From contig JANNRJ010000001.1 in the NCBI GenBank assembly GCA_031401235.1, positions 1-64,000 on the forward strand: DNA of 64,000 bases. Direction: 5' to 3'. The notes below the pieces were generated by a model. That model searched no databases. It was not told the origin of the DNA and saw only the letters and a list, made by a program, of their open reading frames with translations. Within the stretch, counting starts at the first letter, position 1; every line of letters begins with the position of its first letter. The DNA is from UBA3006 sp031401235. Its GTDB lineage: Bacteria; Actinomycetota; Acidimicrobiia; Acidimicrobiales; Ilumatobacteraceae. Below, piece by piece: positions 17,057 through 25,636 of the stretch. Both the position numbers and the translations under genes were made by a program.

Positions 17057-17731
17057 ATGATGAGCACCCGTAACAGGAACCTTCAACTGATCAATGGTTG
17101 GGGACTTCCCGGCACTCCAATCGTCAATCTCGACGACGTCCTTGTTCGAGCAGGTTTCGGTACTGGAATCACCGATTCAAACGGTGACCAATATTTGTTG
17201 ATGCTCGTGGAGCGAGCGGCTCACGACGAACTTGCTGCGCGAATCGTATTACAACGCATACTGCCACCACTGCTGGCAATTGCTCGACGTCGCGGTCGAA
17301 TCGTACGCGGCGGTGTCGACGAAGCACTCACCGAAACATTGTCGCATGCGTGGGAACTCATTCGCACATACCCAGTCGAACGGCGTCCGGCCAAAGTTGC
17401 CGCCAATCTTGTACGAGATGCCGAGTACTTTGCCTTTGTTCGCAATTCCCGCAAGCGAAGCGTCACAATTGACATCAAACCTGCCGAGGAACTTGAGCGG
17501 CTTGCCGAACCACAGAAAGAGAGTTCGGCATCTGACGAACTGTGGCGTCTGTTGCATGACGCCGATCAAAAAGGCATGACGCCAAAACGGCTCGACGTTT
17601 TGCGCCGACTCGCCAACGGTGAATCTTTTGAACTTGTCGCCGCCGATTACGGAGTGGCAATCCGTACCGTGCGAACTTGGCGCAAGGAGGGAATTACCGA
17701 GTTGCGTGCACGAACGCTGTGCGTGGCGTGA
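17057..17731 (+). CDS. Sigma-70 region 4-like HTH protein
   Basis: A 224-residue protein. The central part, 'AARIVLQRILPPLLAIARRRG' and onward, is helical and basic. The C-terminus 'ANGESFELVAADYGVAIRTVRTWRKEG' is a helix-turn-helix like sigma region 4. Proteins of this layout occur in actinobacteria as sigma-factor-like DNA-binding proteins of unknown target. ATG 17057 follows a GAGGA ribosome site 7 nt upstream. The frame is open further 5' with ATGs at 16871 and 16967, so a longer form is possible. The 3' end overlaps the convergent P-type ATPase gene by 38 bp. Confidence 0.6.
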   Translation: MMSTRNRNLQLINGWGLPGTPIVNLDDVLVRAGFGTGITDSNGDQYLLMLVERAAHDELAARIVLQRILPPLLAIARRRGRIVRGGVDEALTETLSHAWELIRTYPVERRPAKVAANLVRDAEYFAFVRNSRKRSVTIDIKPAEELERLAEPQKESSASDELWRLLHDADQKGMTPKRLDVLRRLANGESFELVAADYGVAIRTVRTWRKEGITELRARTLCVA

Positions 17732-19775
17732 GTTTCGCGCTTCGCAATCGCAAACTATTGCTCACTACGAACACACTCGACAGCGCCATCGCCAATCCAG
17801 CCCACATCGGGTTCATGTAACCCAGTGCGGCAATTGGAATAGCAAGAACGTTGAAGACAAATGCCCAAAACACGTTTGCACTTATCGTTCGCAAGGTTGC
17901 CCGTGACAGCAAGATTGCATCAGAAACGAGTCTCAAGTCACCGCTAACAATCGTCAAATCACTGGCATTCATCGCCACGTCAGTACCTGTTCCCATGGCA
18001 ATTCCAACATCGGCCTGGGCAAGTGCTGCGGCATCACTCACACCATCACCGACCATTGCCACTGCGTATCCACGCTCTTGTAGATCTGCGACCACCCGCA
18101 CTTTTTCTGCCGGCAAAACTCCAGCAATGACATGCTGGTCGTCGGTGTCAATTCCAACCAACTCGGCCACGGCGATCGCCGTGGCGCGATTATCACCGGT
18201 AAGCAACACTGGTCGCAGACCAAGTTGGCGTAGTTCGGCGATTGCAGTTGAGCTGTGTGGCTTGGGTTGATCGGCGACTACACACACTCCCCGCATGTTG
18301 CCGTCGATTGCCACGAGCACAGCAGTGTTTCCGGCGTTCCGCGCCTCATCGAGAGCATCTTTTAACTCCATGGGAATAACTATGTGCGCCGACGAGAACA
18401 GTGGCTCACCGCCCACCATTACCCGATGACCTTCCACAACGCCAACGGTTCCAAGGCCAGCCCTCGACTCAAATTGGGCGACTGGCAACAACACACCAAG
18501 TTCTGTCCGAGCCGACAAGGAGATCGCTTTGGCAATCGGATGTTCACTTGCGTGCTCCAACGCGCCAGCAAATTTTAGAATCTCGGCACGCGAAATGCCT
18601 CGTCCGCAGGCCACGGAGACAAGTTGCATCACTCCGCTCGTCACAGTTCCGGTTTTGTCGAACACCACGGTGTCAATTCGACGGGTGCTTTGTAATACGT
18701 CCACGCCTTTGATCACGATTCCCATTTGCGCCGCGCGACCGGACCCAACTATCAAAGCGGTAGGCGTCGCCAGACCTAAAGCACCCGGACAAGCAATAAT
18801 GAGAACTGCAACGGCCGCAGAAATTGCATTTTTCACAAGGTCAACATTGTCGCCAAGCACATACCAACCGACAAAAGTGAGCAATGACAATGCAATAACC
18901 GTCGGAACGAACACGCCACTCACACGATCGGCAAGTTTTTGCACCGACGCCTTCGTGCTCTGTGCATCCCGCACGAGTTTCGTCATTTGTGCAAAGGTCG
19001 ATTCAGCTCCAACTCGTCGTACACGCACGACTAATCGACCAGTCAGATTTACAGTCGTCCCCGTTACCTTTGCTCCCAAGCCAACCTCAACGGGCACACT
19101 CTCACCGGTGAGCATTGATACGTCAACACTTGAGAAACCTTCTTCGATAATTCCGTCGGCGGCAATGATCTCGCCGGGTCGAATCACGATAAAGTCGCCA
19201 ACTTCGATTACTGCGGCATCAATAACGGTCTCTTCACCACCGCGGATGACTGTGGCATGTCGGGCCCCGAGAGCAAGTAACGACCGAAGCGCGTCTCCGG
19301 CCCTGCGTTTTGCGCGGGTTTCAATATAACGACCGAATAGAAAAAACACGGTTAGCGCCACGGCAACTTCCAAATACATGTGCACGGACTCGTAATCCAT
19401 CCCGATCATTCCATGTTCGACATCGGTCGCACCGCCCCAAACCAATGCCCAAATTGACCATACGGTTGATGCAACAACACCAATAGATATGAGAGTGTCC
19501 ATGGTTGTGGCCCGATGACTCAAATTGATCAGAGTGGCACGATGAAACGGCCAAGCACCCCAAGTAACTACGGGGAGCGACAGCGTCAGAGCAATCCATT
19601 GCCAATTGCTGAACTGTGCGATTGACGTCATTGACATCAATGTGACTGGAAATCCAAGAATCAAGCACACGAAGAGGCGTACCTTCAACATCGTGACACG
19701 TTCGATTACTTCGGCATCCAACATGTCTGGCGTCGAAAGATCAACCTGAGCTGGTAACTGGTCGACAGAAGTCAC
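17694..19775 (-). CDS. Heavy-metal P1B-type ATPase, CPG variant
   Basis: A 693-residue P1B ATPase. The actuator 'LTGES', phosphorylation motif 'DKTGT' (Asp373) and P1B 'SEHPIAKAI' are intact, so catalysis is likely. Three features are odd. The transmembrane metal motif reads Cys329-Pro-Gly rather than CPC. The hinge motif reads 'GDGVSDAAAL' where 'GDGxNDxPAL' is usual. The N-terminal HMA metal-binding domain is absent; only about 30 residues precede the first membrane helix. It is closest in pattern to copper exporters, but the changed metal site leaves the ion uncertain. Confidence 0.85.
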   Translation of the reverse strand: MTSVDQLPAQVDLSTPDMLDAEVIERVTMLKVRLFVCLILGFPVTLMSMTSIAQFSNWQWIALTLSLPVVTWGAWPFHRATLINLSHRATTMDTLISIGVVASTVWSIWALVWGGATDVEHGMIGMDYESVHMYLEVAVALTVFFLFGRYIETRAKRRAGDALRSLLALGARHATVIRGGEETVIDAAVIEVGDFIVIRPGEIIAADGIIEEGFSSVDVSMLTGESVPVEVGLGAKVTGTTVNLTGRLVVRVRRVGAESTFAQMTKLVRDAQSTKASVQKLADRVSGVFVPTVIALSLLTFVGWYVLGDNVDLVKNAISAAVAVLIIACPGALGLATPTALIVGSGRAAQMGIVIKGVDVLQSTRRIDTVVFDKTGTVTSGVMQLVSVACGRGISRAEILKFAGALEHASEHPIAKAISLSARTELGVLLPVAQFESRAGLGTVGVVEGHRVMVGGEPLFSSAHIVIPMELKDALDEARNAGNTAVLVAIDGNMRGVCVVADQPKPHSSTAIAELRQLGLRPVLLTGDNRATAIAVAELVGIDTDDQHVIAGVLPAEKVRVVADLQERGYAVAMVGDGVSDAAALAQADVGIAMGTGTDVAMNASDLTIVSGDLRLVSDAILLSRATLRTISANVFWAFVFNVLAIPIAALGYMNPMWAGLAMALSSVFVVSNSLRLRSAKLTPRTAFVHATR

Positions 19776-19810
19776 TTCTTACATTCTGACGGGATCGCCG
19801 CCAGATCACA

Positions 19811-20818
19811 CTATGCGTGTTTTGTCCCATCTGGCATTGTGGTATTTTCCAAATTGACACCGGTCAGATTTGTCGCTCGTAGAGTGGCGCTCGTCATGTC
19901 AGCACCACTTAGGTTGGCACCGGTTAAGTTTGCGGCCGTTAAATCCGCCGAGAAGAGATGAACGTCAGCAAGATGGGCATCGGTTAGGCGAGCAGCGGTT
20001 AGGCGAGCAGCGTTCAAATCGGAAGCTGTCAGGTTGGCAGCGTGCAAGTTTGCGGCAGTCAAATTGGCCGATGTGAAATTGGCGCGACTTAAATTAGCCC
20101 GACTTAAATTAGCGCGACACAAATTGGCATCATGGAGACTGGCATCATGCAAATTCGCGCCATGCAAGTCAGCGCCGTGCAAGTCAGCCCCTTGAAGATT
20201 GGCGCCTCGTAAATCTGCGCCGTGAAGATTGGCGTATTGTAAATTGACATTCTTCATAATGGATCCGTGCAAATCGGCACCGTGCAAATCGGCTGCGGTC
20301 AGGTCGGCTCCAGTCAGATCCGTTGCTGCCAGATCGGAGAATTGTAGTTTCGAATACTGCATGTTGGCGCGACTGAAATCCGCATTGATAGGAATAGTTT
20401 TCTTCAATTTTGGGTCAGCCGGTTTGTTATCGACCGGGTTGGCGCGTCGCATGCTGGCACCACGAAGATTGGCATAATGCATGTACACGCCTTCCAAATT
20501 TGCGTAACTGATGTCAGTGCCTTCAAGATTTGCAAATGCGAGATTGGTGAAACAAAGGTTGGATCCGTGCAGGTCCGCACCTTGGAGATCAGCGCCGTAA
20601 AGATTTGCGCGCTCAAGGTTGGCATCAATCAAGTTGGCATCAACTAAATTGGCACTGCTCAAATCTGCGCCATGCAAATCAGCGCCATGCAAATTCGCCC
20701 CATGCAAATTCGCCTTCCTTAAATTGGCTCCGTGCAAGTTTGCGCCGAGAAGGTTTGCCCCATGTAGATCTGCCCCTTCGAGGTTCGCATTTAATTCTGT
20801 TGCTTTTCCATCAATCAT
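19811..20818 (-). CDS. Pentapeptide-repeat protein
   Basis: A 335-residue protein made almost wholly of A(D/N)LxX repeats, such as 'ANLHG' and 'ADLHG', which fold as a right-handed quadrilateral beta helix. One non-repeat insert of about 25 residues ('RRANPVDNKPADPK' and onward), around residues 115-140, splits the helix into two. No signal peptide or other domain is seen. Relatives include DNA mimics that protect gyrase (MfpA/Qnr), but dimer-forming features cannot be judged here. ATG 20818 has an AAGGA site 6 nt upstream; a longer ATG start at 20905 adds non-repeat sequence. Confidence 0.82.
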   Translation of the reverse strand: MIDGKATELNANLEGADLHGANLLGANLHGANLRKANLHGANLHGADLHGADLSSANLVDANLIDANLERANLYGADLQGADLHGSNLCFTNLAFANLEGTDISYANLEGVYMHYANLRGASMRRANPVDNKPADPKLKKTIPINADFSRANMQYSKLQFSDLAATDLTGADLTAADLHGADLHGSIMKNVNLQYANLHGADLRGANLQGADLHGADLHGANLHDASLHDANLCRANLSRANLSRANFTSANLTAANLHAANLTASDLNAARLTAARLTDAHLADVHLFSADLTAANLTGANLSGADMTSATLRATNLTGVNLENTTMPDGTKHA

Positions 20819-20964
20819 CAGTGTCCTTGTTGCTTTAGTTTCTGCCGCCAACCGTATCCAGATTACAGATCTTTTGTGATTACCCTTGGCAAAATCTAAT
20901 GCCACTCACTTATCGGTCGATTCAGGTGCAAACATTAATAAAAGTTTGAGAAATTCAGTACTCG

Positions 20965-21038
20965 TGGGTCGCCTGGGACTTGAACCCAGAACCAACGGAT
21001 TAAAAGTCCGGTGCTCTACCGAGTTGAGCTAGCGACCC
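20965..21038 (-). tRNA. tRNA-Lys (anticodon TTT)
   Basis: On the minus strand acceptor GGGTCGC pairs with GCGACCC, the D arm is AGCTCAACTCGGTAGAGCA, the anticodon loop is CTTTTAA and the T arm contains TTCAAGT. Anticodon TTT reads Lys codons. The discriminator is A; the following bases are CGA, so CCA is not encoded. Confidence 0.95.
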
Positions 21039-21111
21039 GAGACGGCGTAGAGAGCCTATCTGAGTCACTTTCGTGTCACCCATAAGTGATGCGCGGATTT
21101 ACTTTCAGAAT

Positions 21112-21777
21112 TCACGTGACGTTGGCTATGAGTAATCCGACTCCTACGAACTGAACTGCGGCGGCGGCAGCGGTGAGCACATGCCATAGTTCGTGATATC
21201 CAAACACATGTGGCACAAGTCGTGGTCGCTGTAAATAGAACAAAATTGCTCCAACTGTGTACAGCACACCGCCAATTGCAAACAACAAAATGCTCGCTCC
21301 TCCAGCATTGCGATATGCCCACGGCATGATCGCCACTGCGGCCCAACCAATGATCAGATATAGAGCACCGGTAAAGCGTTTTGCTTTCCAAGCGATTTTG
21401 AAGCCCATTCCCACTGATGCGGTGATCCATATGAGTACCAAAACTGGGATACCAACTTCTTTGGGTAACGCCAGCAAACATAGTGGCGTATATGTGCCAG
21501 CTATGAGTACGTAGACCATGGCGTGATCAATCTGACGCATCGTGCGCTGGGTGCGAACAGTGTGAGTGAACAAGTGATACGACGCAGATGTGGAAAAAAG
21601 AGCCACAAGCGAGAGCACGTAAATGATGACCGATATTCGTGGCAGACCGCCGGGGGTAAGCGCGATGAGAGTGATTCCGGCGGGCACGGTAAGGGCAACG
21701 GCAATAGCGTGAACACGCCCCCGCCATCGGGGTCTCCAGGCATCTTTGGCGTGCTCAAACACTGGTGTATATGGCAC
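21112..21777 (-). CDS. Hemolysin III (TrhA/PAQR) family membrane protein
   Basis: A 221-residue protein with seven hydrophobic segments and the family motifs 'ASYHLFTH' (N-terminal Ser/His), 'RQIDHAMVYVLIAGTYTP' (Asp/His) and 'GYHELWHVL' (two His), which form the PAQR metal site. The family may act in membrane lipid homeostasis. The GTG start at 21777 is chosen because a GGAGG ribosome site lies 7 nt upstream; longer in-frame starts lack such a site. Confidence 0.88.
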   Translation of the reverse strand: MPYTPVFEHAKDAWRPRWRGRVHAIAVALTVPAGITLIALTPGGLPRISVIIYVLSLVALFSTSASYHLFTHTVRTQRTMRQIDHAMVYVLIAGTYTPLCLLALPKEVGIPVLVLIWITASVGMGFKIAWKAKRFTGALYLIIGWAAVAIMPWAYRNAGGASILLFAIGGVLYTVGAILFYLQRPRLVPHVFGYHELWHVLTAAAAAVQFVGVGLLIANVT

Positions 21778-21813
21778 TAACACACCTCCGTCAACTAAGT
21801 GTAGGTTCTTGAA

Positions 21814-23496
21814 ATGACTACGAATAGGGCATACAACTTTGATCGCTTCCTCCAATACGACGAGATGTTCTCCTGGCTAAGTGATCTTGCACAATCATTT
21901 CCACATCTCGTCAGCCTTGAGACGTACGGCAAATCGCACAAGGGCCGTGACCTGCTACTTGCCACCATCACTGATGCCACGACAGGCAGGCACGATACAA
22001 AGCCGGCTCACTGGATCGATGCGAATATTCACGCCACCGAGGTGACTGGTGGTGTGGCCGCACTATATGTGTTGCACTATCTGACGTCCGAGTTTGGACA
22101 CGACGATCAGGTCACCGAGGCATTGCAGACACGCACTTTTTATATTGTTCCGCGCGTGAATCCAGATGGCGTCGAAGATGCACTGGCGGACCGACCGCTG
22201 TACCACCGCTCGAGTGTGCGCCCTTGGCCATGGCGTGATGGCCACATGTGGCCGGGTTTGAGTATGCAAGACATTGACGGCGACGGCAAAGTTCTGACGA
22301 TGCGAATTATCGATCCCGATGGGGCCTGGGTCGAACATGATCTGGAAGCTCGAGTGATGGTTCCAGTTGAACCACAGGGTGCACCGAAAGGTAAGACGCG
22401 TTACCGCCTACTAGATGAAGGTGTACTCGAAAACTTTGACGGGTTTACAATTCCCACACCACGCGACCCAGCCGGCCTAGATCTCAACCGCAACTTTCCC
22501 GCCGGTTGGGGTACCACAGTGTTGGGCTCGGGGGACCATCCGATGTCGGAGCCAGAAATTGACTCCCTTGTTCGCACGGCACGCGCTAGGCCAAACATTT
22601 GCGGCTATAACGCATTTCATACCGCCGGTGGATTTATGCTTCGGCCGAGCAGCACACGTGCAGATTCCACACTTCCACCATTTGATTTGTGGCTGTGGAA
22701 GGAACTCGGCAAAGTCGGCACCGATTTCACCACCTATCCAGTTCATTCCGTGTACGAGGATCTCACTTGGGATAAAAGCAACACGATGAGTGGTGCGGGT
22801 GACGATTGGGCTTACGACCACCTCGGGGTTATCTCATGGACAACCGAGTTTTGGGATGCAATTTATGCAGCCACCGGCGATCACTCACCTACGGATATTT
22901 GGTACGTCGGCCCAACGCCAGAACAAGAACTCGCGGTGTGCCGATGGTCAGATACTCATGCACCGGGTTCGTATTCCAATTGGTACTCGTTCGATCATCC
23001 ACAACTTGGAAAAATTGAATTGGGTGGGGCGGACACATTTAGAATTTGGGGAAACGCGCCACCGTCACGACTACTCAATGAAGTTGCGCCGCATGCCAAG
23101 TTTGCCGTGTACCAAGCCCTTGCCTCGCCACGACTTGAGATCAAGCTTGCTGATGCAGAATCGCTTGGCGGCGATGTATGGCGAGTGCGCGTGGGAATTT
23201 CCAATACGGGCTGGCTCGGAACGGAAATCACCGACTTTGCAAACAAGAACAAGATCGTGCTCCCGCTTACTGCTGAAATTGCCGGTGCCAAGCCAGTTGA
23301 AGGTGGTGCAAGGGTGAAGCTCGGTCAACTTGCTGGCCGCTCGGCGTTTCGTGTGAGCGGCGACGGAAAATCCGACGGTACTCCTGATCGCGTATTGCAT
23401 TCGTGGTTGGTGCGTGCCAAGCGCGGTGACACCGTGACGATCACCGCGGTTCATCAACGTGCCGGAACCGCCACTGTTGCAATCGTGTTGCCGTAA
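21814..23496 (+). CDS. M14-family zinc carboxypeptidase
   Basis: A 560-residue protein. The peptidase domain shows 'DANIHATEVTG' (zinc His and Glu, H-x-x-E form), 'VPRVNPDGVE', 'DLNRNFPAGW', 'FHTAGG' (third zinc His) and 'SWTTEFWD' (catalytic Glu). A C-terminal beta-rich domain of about 130 residues follows, ending in a fold like those found after M14 domains. No signal peptide is visible. The 3' end overlaps the convergent PQ-loop gene by 43 bp. The cleaved peptide is unknown. Confidence 0.87.
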   Translation: MTTNRAYNFDRFLQYDEMFSWLSDLAQSFPHLVSLETYGKSHKGRDLLLATITDATTGRHDTKPAHWIDANIHATEVTGGVAALYVLHYLTSEFGHDDQVTEALQTRTFYIVPRVNPDGVEDALADRPLYHRSSVRPWPWRDGHMWPGLSMQDIDGDGKVLTMRIIDPDGAWVEHDLEARVMVPVEPQGAPKGKTRYRLLDEGVLENFDGFTIPTPRDPAGLDLNRNFPAGWGTTVLGSGDHPMSEPEIDSLVRTARARPNICGYNAFHTAGGFMLRPSSTRADSTLPPFDLWLWKELGKVGTDFTTYPVHSVYEDLTWDKSNTMSGAGDDWAYDHLGVISWTTEFWDAIYAATGDHSPTDIWYVGPTPEQELAVCRWSDTHAPGSYSNWYSFDHPQLGKIELGGADTFRIWGNAPPSRLLNEVAPHAKFAVYQALASPRLEIKLADAESLGGDVWRVRVGISNTGWLGTEITDFANKNKIVLPLTAEIAGAKPVEGGARVKLGQLAGRSAFRVSGDGKSDGTPDRVLHSWLVRAKRGDTVTITAVHQRAGTATVAIVLP

Positions 23497-24071
23497 CGAC
23501 GGTGTGAAATTACAGCTCGAATACAAATAAAAACTGCGCAGGGAACAATCAGAAAGTTTGGTGCGATTATGAACATATCTTTAAGGATCGCTCCATAGAC
23601 CGCCCATGAAGTTGACATCACCGCGATTGTCGCAGCCGTAAGGGCCGATAATCCAACTTGATGACTGGTACGTGCGGAACGGATTGTCTGGGGAATTACT
23701 GCAGTCCCACCAACTGCAATGGCCACAACACCAATAAACGATATTGAAACAAAGGCGGCAACTATTCCAATCAGGGCGATGACAACTTGAACTGCGACAA
23801 GAAGCGCCATCGACAGTAATCCGACTCGAACTTGGGCATTTATGATGAAGCAGATCGCGATGAAAGTGACTGTATTTGCGATGGCGATTGATGGAACTTC
23901 GGCAACTATGCCATAAATGGTCCACAACAAGGCGCCAGACAAACTATGCACGGTGCCAATAATGGAAATACCCTCTACCGTGTTTTTGCGAATCACCCGA
24001 ACAACTTGTGGCCACATAAAATTGACTGATAATGAAATGCACCAAATTGCGAGCAGGTTGCGAAATTCCAC
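23454..24071 (-). CDS. PQ-loop (SWEET/SemiSWEET-like) membrane protein
   Basis: A 205-residue protein with seven hydrophobic helices and two PQ-loop repeats: 'MWPQVVRVIRKNTVEGIS' near the N-terminus and 'VIPQTIRSARTSHQVGLS' in the second half. Two three-helix bundles joined by a linker helix, as in eukaryotic SWEETs, are implied. Bacterial SemiSWEETs have only one bundle, so the double form is notable. Sugar or amino-acid transport is possible; the sequence does not show which. Confidence 0.75.
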   Translation of the reverse strand: MEFRNLLAIWCISLSVNFMWPQVVRVIRKNTVEGISIIGTVHSLSGALLWTIYGIVAEVPSIAIANTVTFIAICFIINAQVRVGLLSMALLVAVQVVIALIGIVAAFVSISFIGVVAIAVGGTAVIPQTIRSARTSHQVGLSALTAATIAVMSTSWAVYGAILKDMFIIAPNFLIVPCAVFICIRAVISHRRYGNTIATVAVPAR

Positions 24072-24138
24072 GAGCAGACACTACTGCTCCACAGCGTGAG
24101 GCAGGTCGGCACGGAAGGCAGATAGTGTCCAAATCGGG

Positions 24139-25611
24139 ATGATCACGATGTATGCAATGTCACTGATTTCGAAGCGGTGGAGCAAAGGCTCCCGTACTTT
24201 GCTCGTGGATGCTGTCTCTGACTGGCTCGCCGAGGCATACCCATACGACACAAGACCAACCACGACAGCGGTACGCGTACGGGAAGGTGTTGATGACCCA
24301 GTATTTCGGGTGGAGATCAGTGAATCAGATAAGCGAAACCTAACCATCAACCAGACAATCATTACCGTTGCCGTGCTTGATGCGAGTTTGATCTTTGAGG
24401 TTCGAAAATTGTCGCGCCCAACCGGACAATCAGTCTTGCCACGTCCGAAAATCTCAACACCAAATACCCGACTCTCCGAACTGTGTCTGAAGGTTGCCAA
24501 GGAACTCAAGGTTCGCGATGCCGAACAGCTCATCGATGGCGAAATACGCACGGCATCACAAATTCTTGACGGTGAGTCACTCGCCGCTTTGGCTGAAGCA
24601 CCTGGTCGTCGATTGCCGATAGTTGTCGAACATACCCAAGGTCGGATTCCAACTGCTCACGTCACCACATCACTCGGTGTAACTCTTCTGGGAATTGCCC
24701 ATGTTTTTCACATCACCTCAAATATCGCCGTGTCGGCCTTCAATGAATATCGTCGAGAGCGATTACTCACTCCTGACGCCATCACAGTCATTTGGCCAGC
24801 ACCTCATCCGCCGACTCAAATATTTGACAAAGACGCACAACATGTCCTCGCCCCAATTCTTGAGGCCGCGACCGCGAGTTTGCAACCGATCTTTGTACCA
24901 CAAGTGCAACGCAACCGCTCCGGTTCAGTTGTGGCGATATCACCAGCACCCCAACCTACCGCTGCCGCCAAACCAATGCAGGAGGTGAAGGAACCGGTGC
25001 CAAGTATGCAGGTTGCGAAACTTGAAACCGATATCGCCCAGTTGCGGAATCAGGTTGATGATCTCACTCGCACTCAAGACGAACTAATGGAAAACATCGC
25101 TGGAACCGATTTGATTAATGCGTCGTTGGTTGACGAGCGTGATCGATATCTGGACCAATTGACCGCATTTCTGTCGCTTCGAAATTCTGAAGATTGGCCA
25201 CGCACGCCACGGGAGGCGGTTGCTCGTTCAGAGAAGATGTGTCCAAACCTTGTCTTTCATGATCGTTCCAAAACATCATCCGACGATGTGCAAACTCAGA
25301 ATGGTAAACGAGTACTGGAAAGTCTCATCGAGTTGAACAACATTGCCTCACGACTAAAAGACGGACGAATCCCATTGCACATGTTTGAAATTCATTGCCG
25401 CGATCGCTTGAATTTTGCTGCTGATGTTTCGGACACCGCCAAACATCGCTTCAGCGACGACTATGCGATCGAGTGGCACGGCGAAACCGTTTATGCCACC
25501 CCGCATATTCGTTGCGGTGACATTCGCATTCACTTCTACCTTGATCGCATTCGACTACAGGTTGTGATCGCCTACGTTGGTCGGCACCTGCGCGACAAAA
25601 ATACCAAATAA
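24139..25611 (+). CDS. Coiled-coil protein of unknown function
   Basis: A 490-residue protein that I cannot assign to a named family. Residues 1-250 form a mixed alpha/beta part with a 'LLGIAHVFHI' segment and 'DAITVIWPAP' at its end. A Pro/Ala-rich linker with a heptad-like coiled coil ('VAKLETDIAQLRNQVDDLTR') follows. The C-terminal 110 residues hold a compact domain ending 'RIHFYLDRIRLQVVIAYVGRHL', a pattern I recall from the C-termini of uncharacterised, possibly defence-related actinobacterial proteins. No membrane segment. The start may instead be ATG 24148 or 24157, which sit better relative to a GGGA. It stands alone between the PQ-loop and DUF885 genes. Confidence 0.7.
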   Translation: MITMYAMSLISKRWSKGSRTLLVDAVSDWLAEAYPYDTRPTTTAVRVREGVDDPVFRVEISESDKRNLTINQTIITVAVLDASLIFEVRKLSRPTGQSVLPRPKISTPNTRLSELCLKVAKELKVRDAEQLIDGEIRTASQILDGESLAALAEAPGRRLPIVVEHTQGRIPTAHVTTSLGVTLLGIAHVFHITSNIAVSAFNEYRRERLLTPDAITVIWPAPHPPTQIFDKDAQHVLAPILEAATASLQPIFVPQVQRNRSGSVVAISPAPQPTAAAKPMQEVKEPVPSMQVAKLETDIAQLRNQVDDLTRTQDELMENIAGTDLINASLVDERDRYLDQLTAFLSLRNSEDWPRTPREAVARSEKMCPNLVFHDRSKTSSDDVQTQNGKRVLESLIELNNIASRLKDGRIPLHMFEIHCRDRLNFAADVSDTAKHRFSDDYAIEWHGETVYATPHIRCGDIRIHFYLDRIRLQVVIAYVGRHLRDKNTK

Positions 25612-25624
25612 GGTACCGATCGTC

Positions 25625-25630
25625 TAGCGT
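25625..25630 (+). promoter_or_regulatory. Putative leaderless -10 (TAGCGT) of first DUF885 gene
   Basis: TAGCGT fits the actinobacterial -10 form TANNNT and lies 6 nt before the ATG at 25637, the spacing of leaderless promoters. The same 6-mer and surroundings recur before the second DUF885 gene, which supports a functional element. No clear -35 is seen. Confidence 0.35.
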
Positions 25631-25636
25631 TTGATC

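Noticed and set aside
19870..20879. Short-period DNA repeat that could suggest a CRISPR or satellite
   Set aside because: The period is 15 bp and matches the pentapeptide codons of the minus-strand protein; there are no unique spacers.
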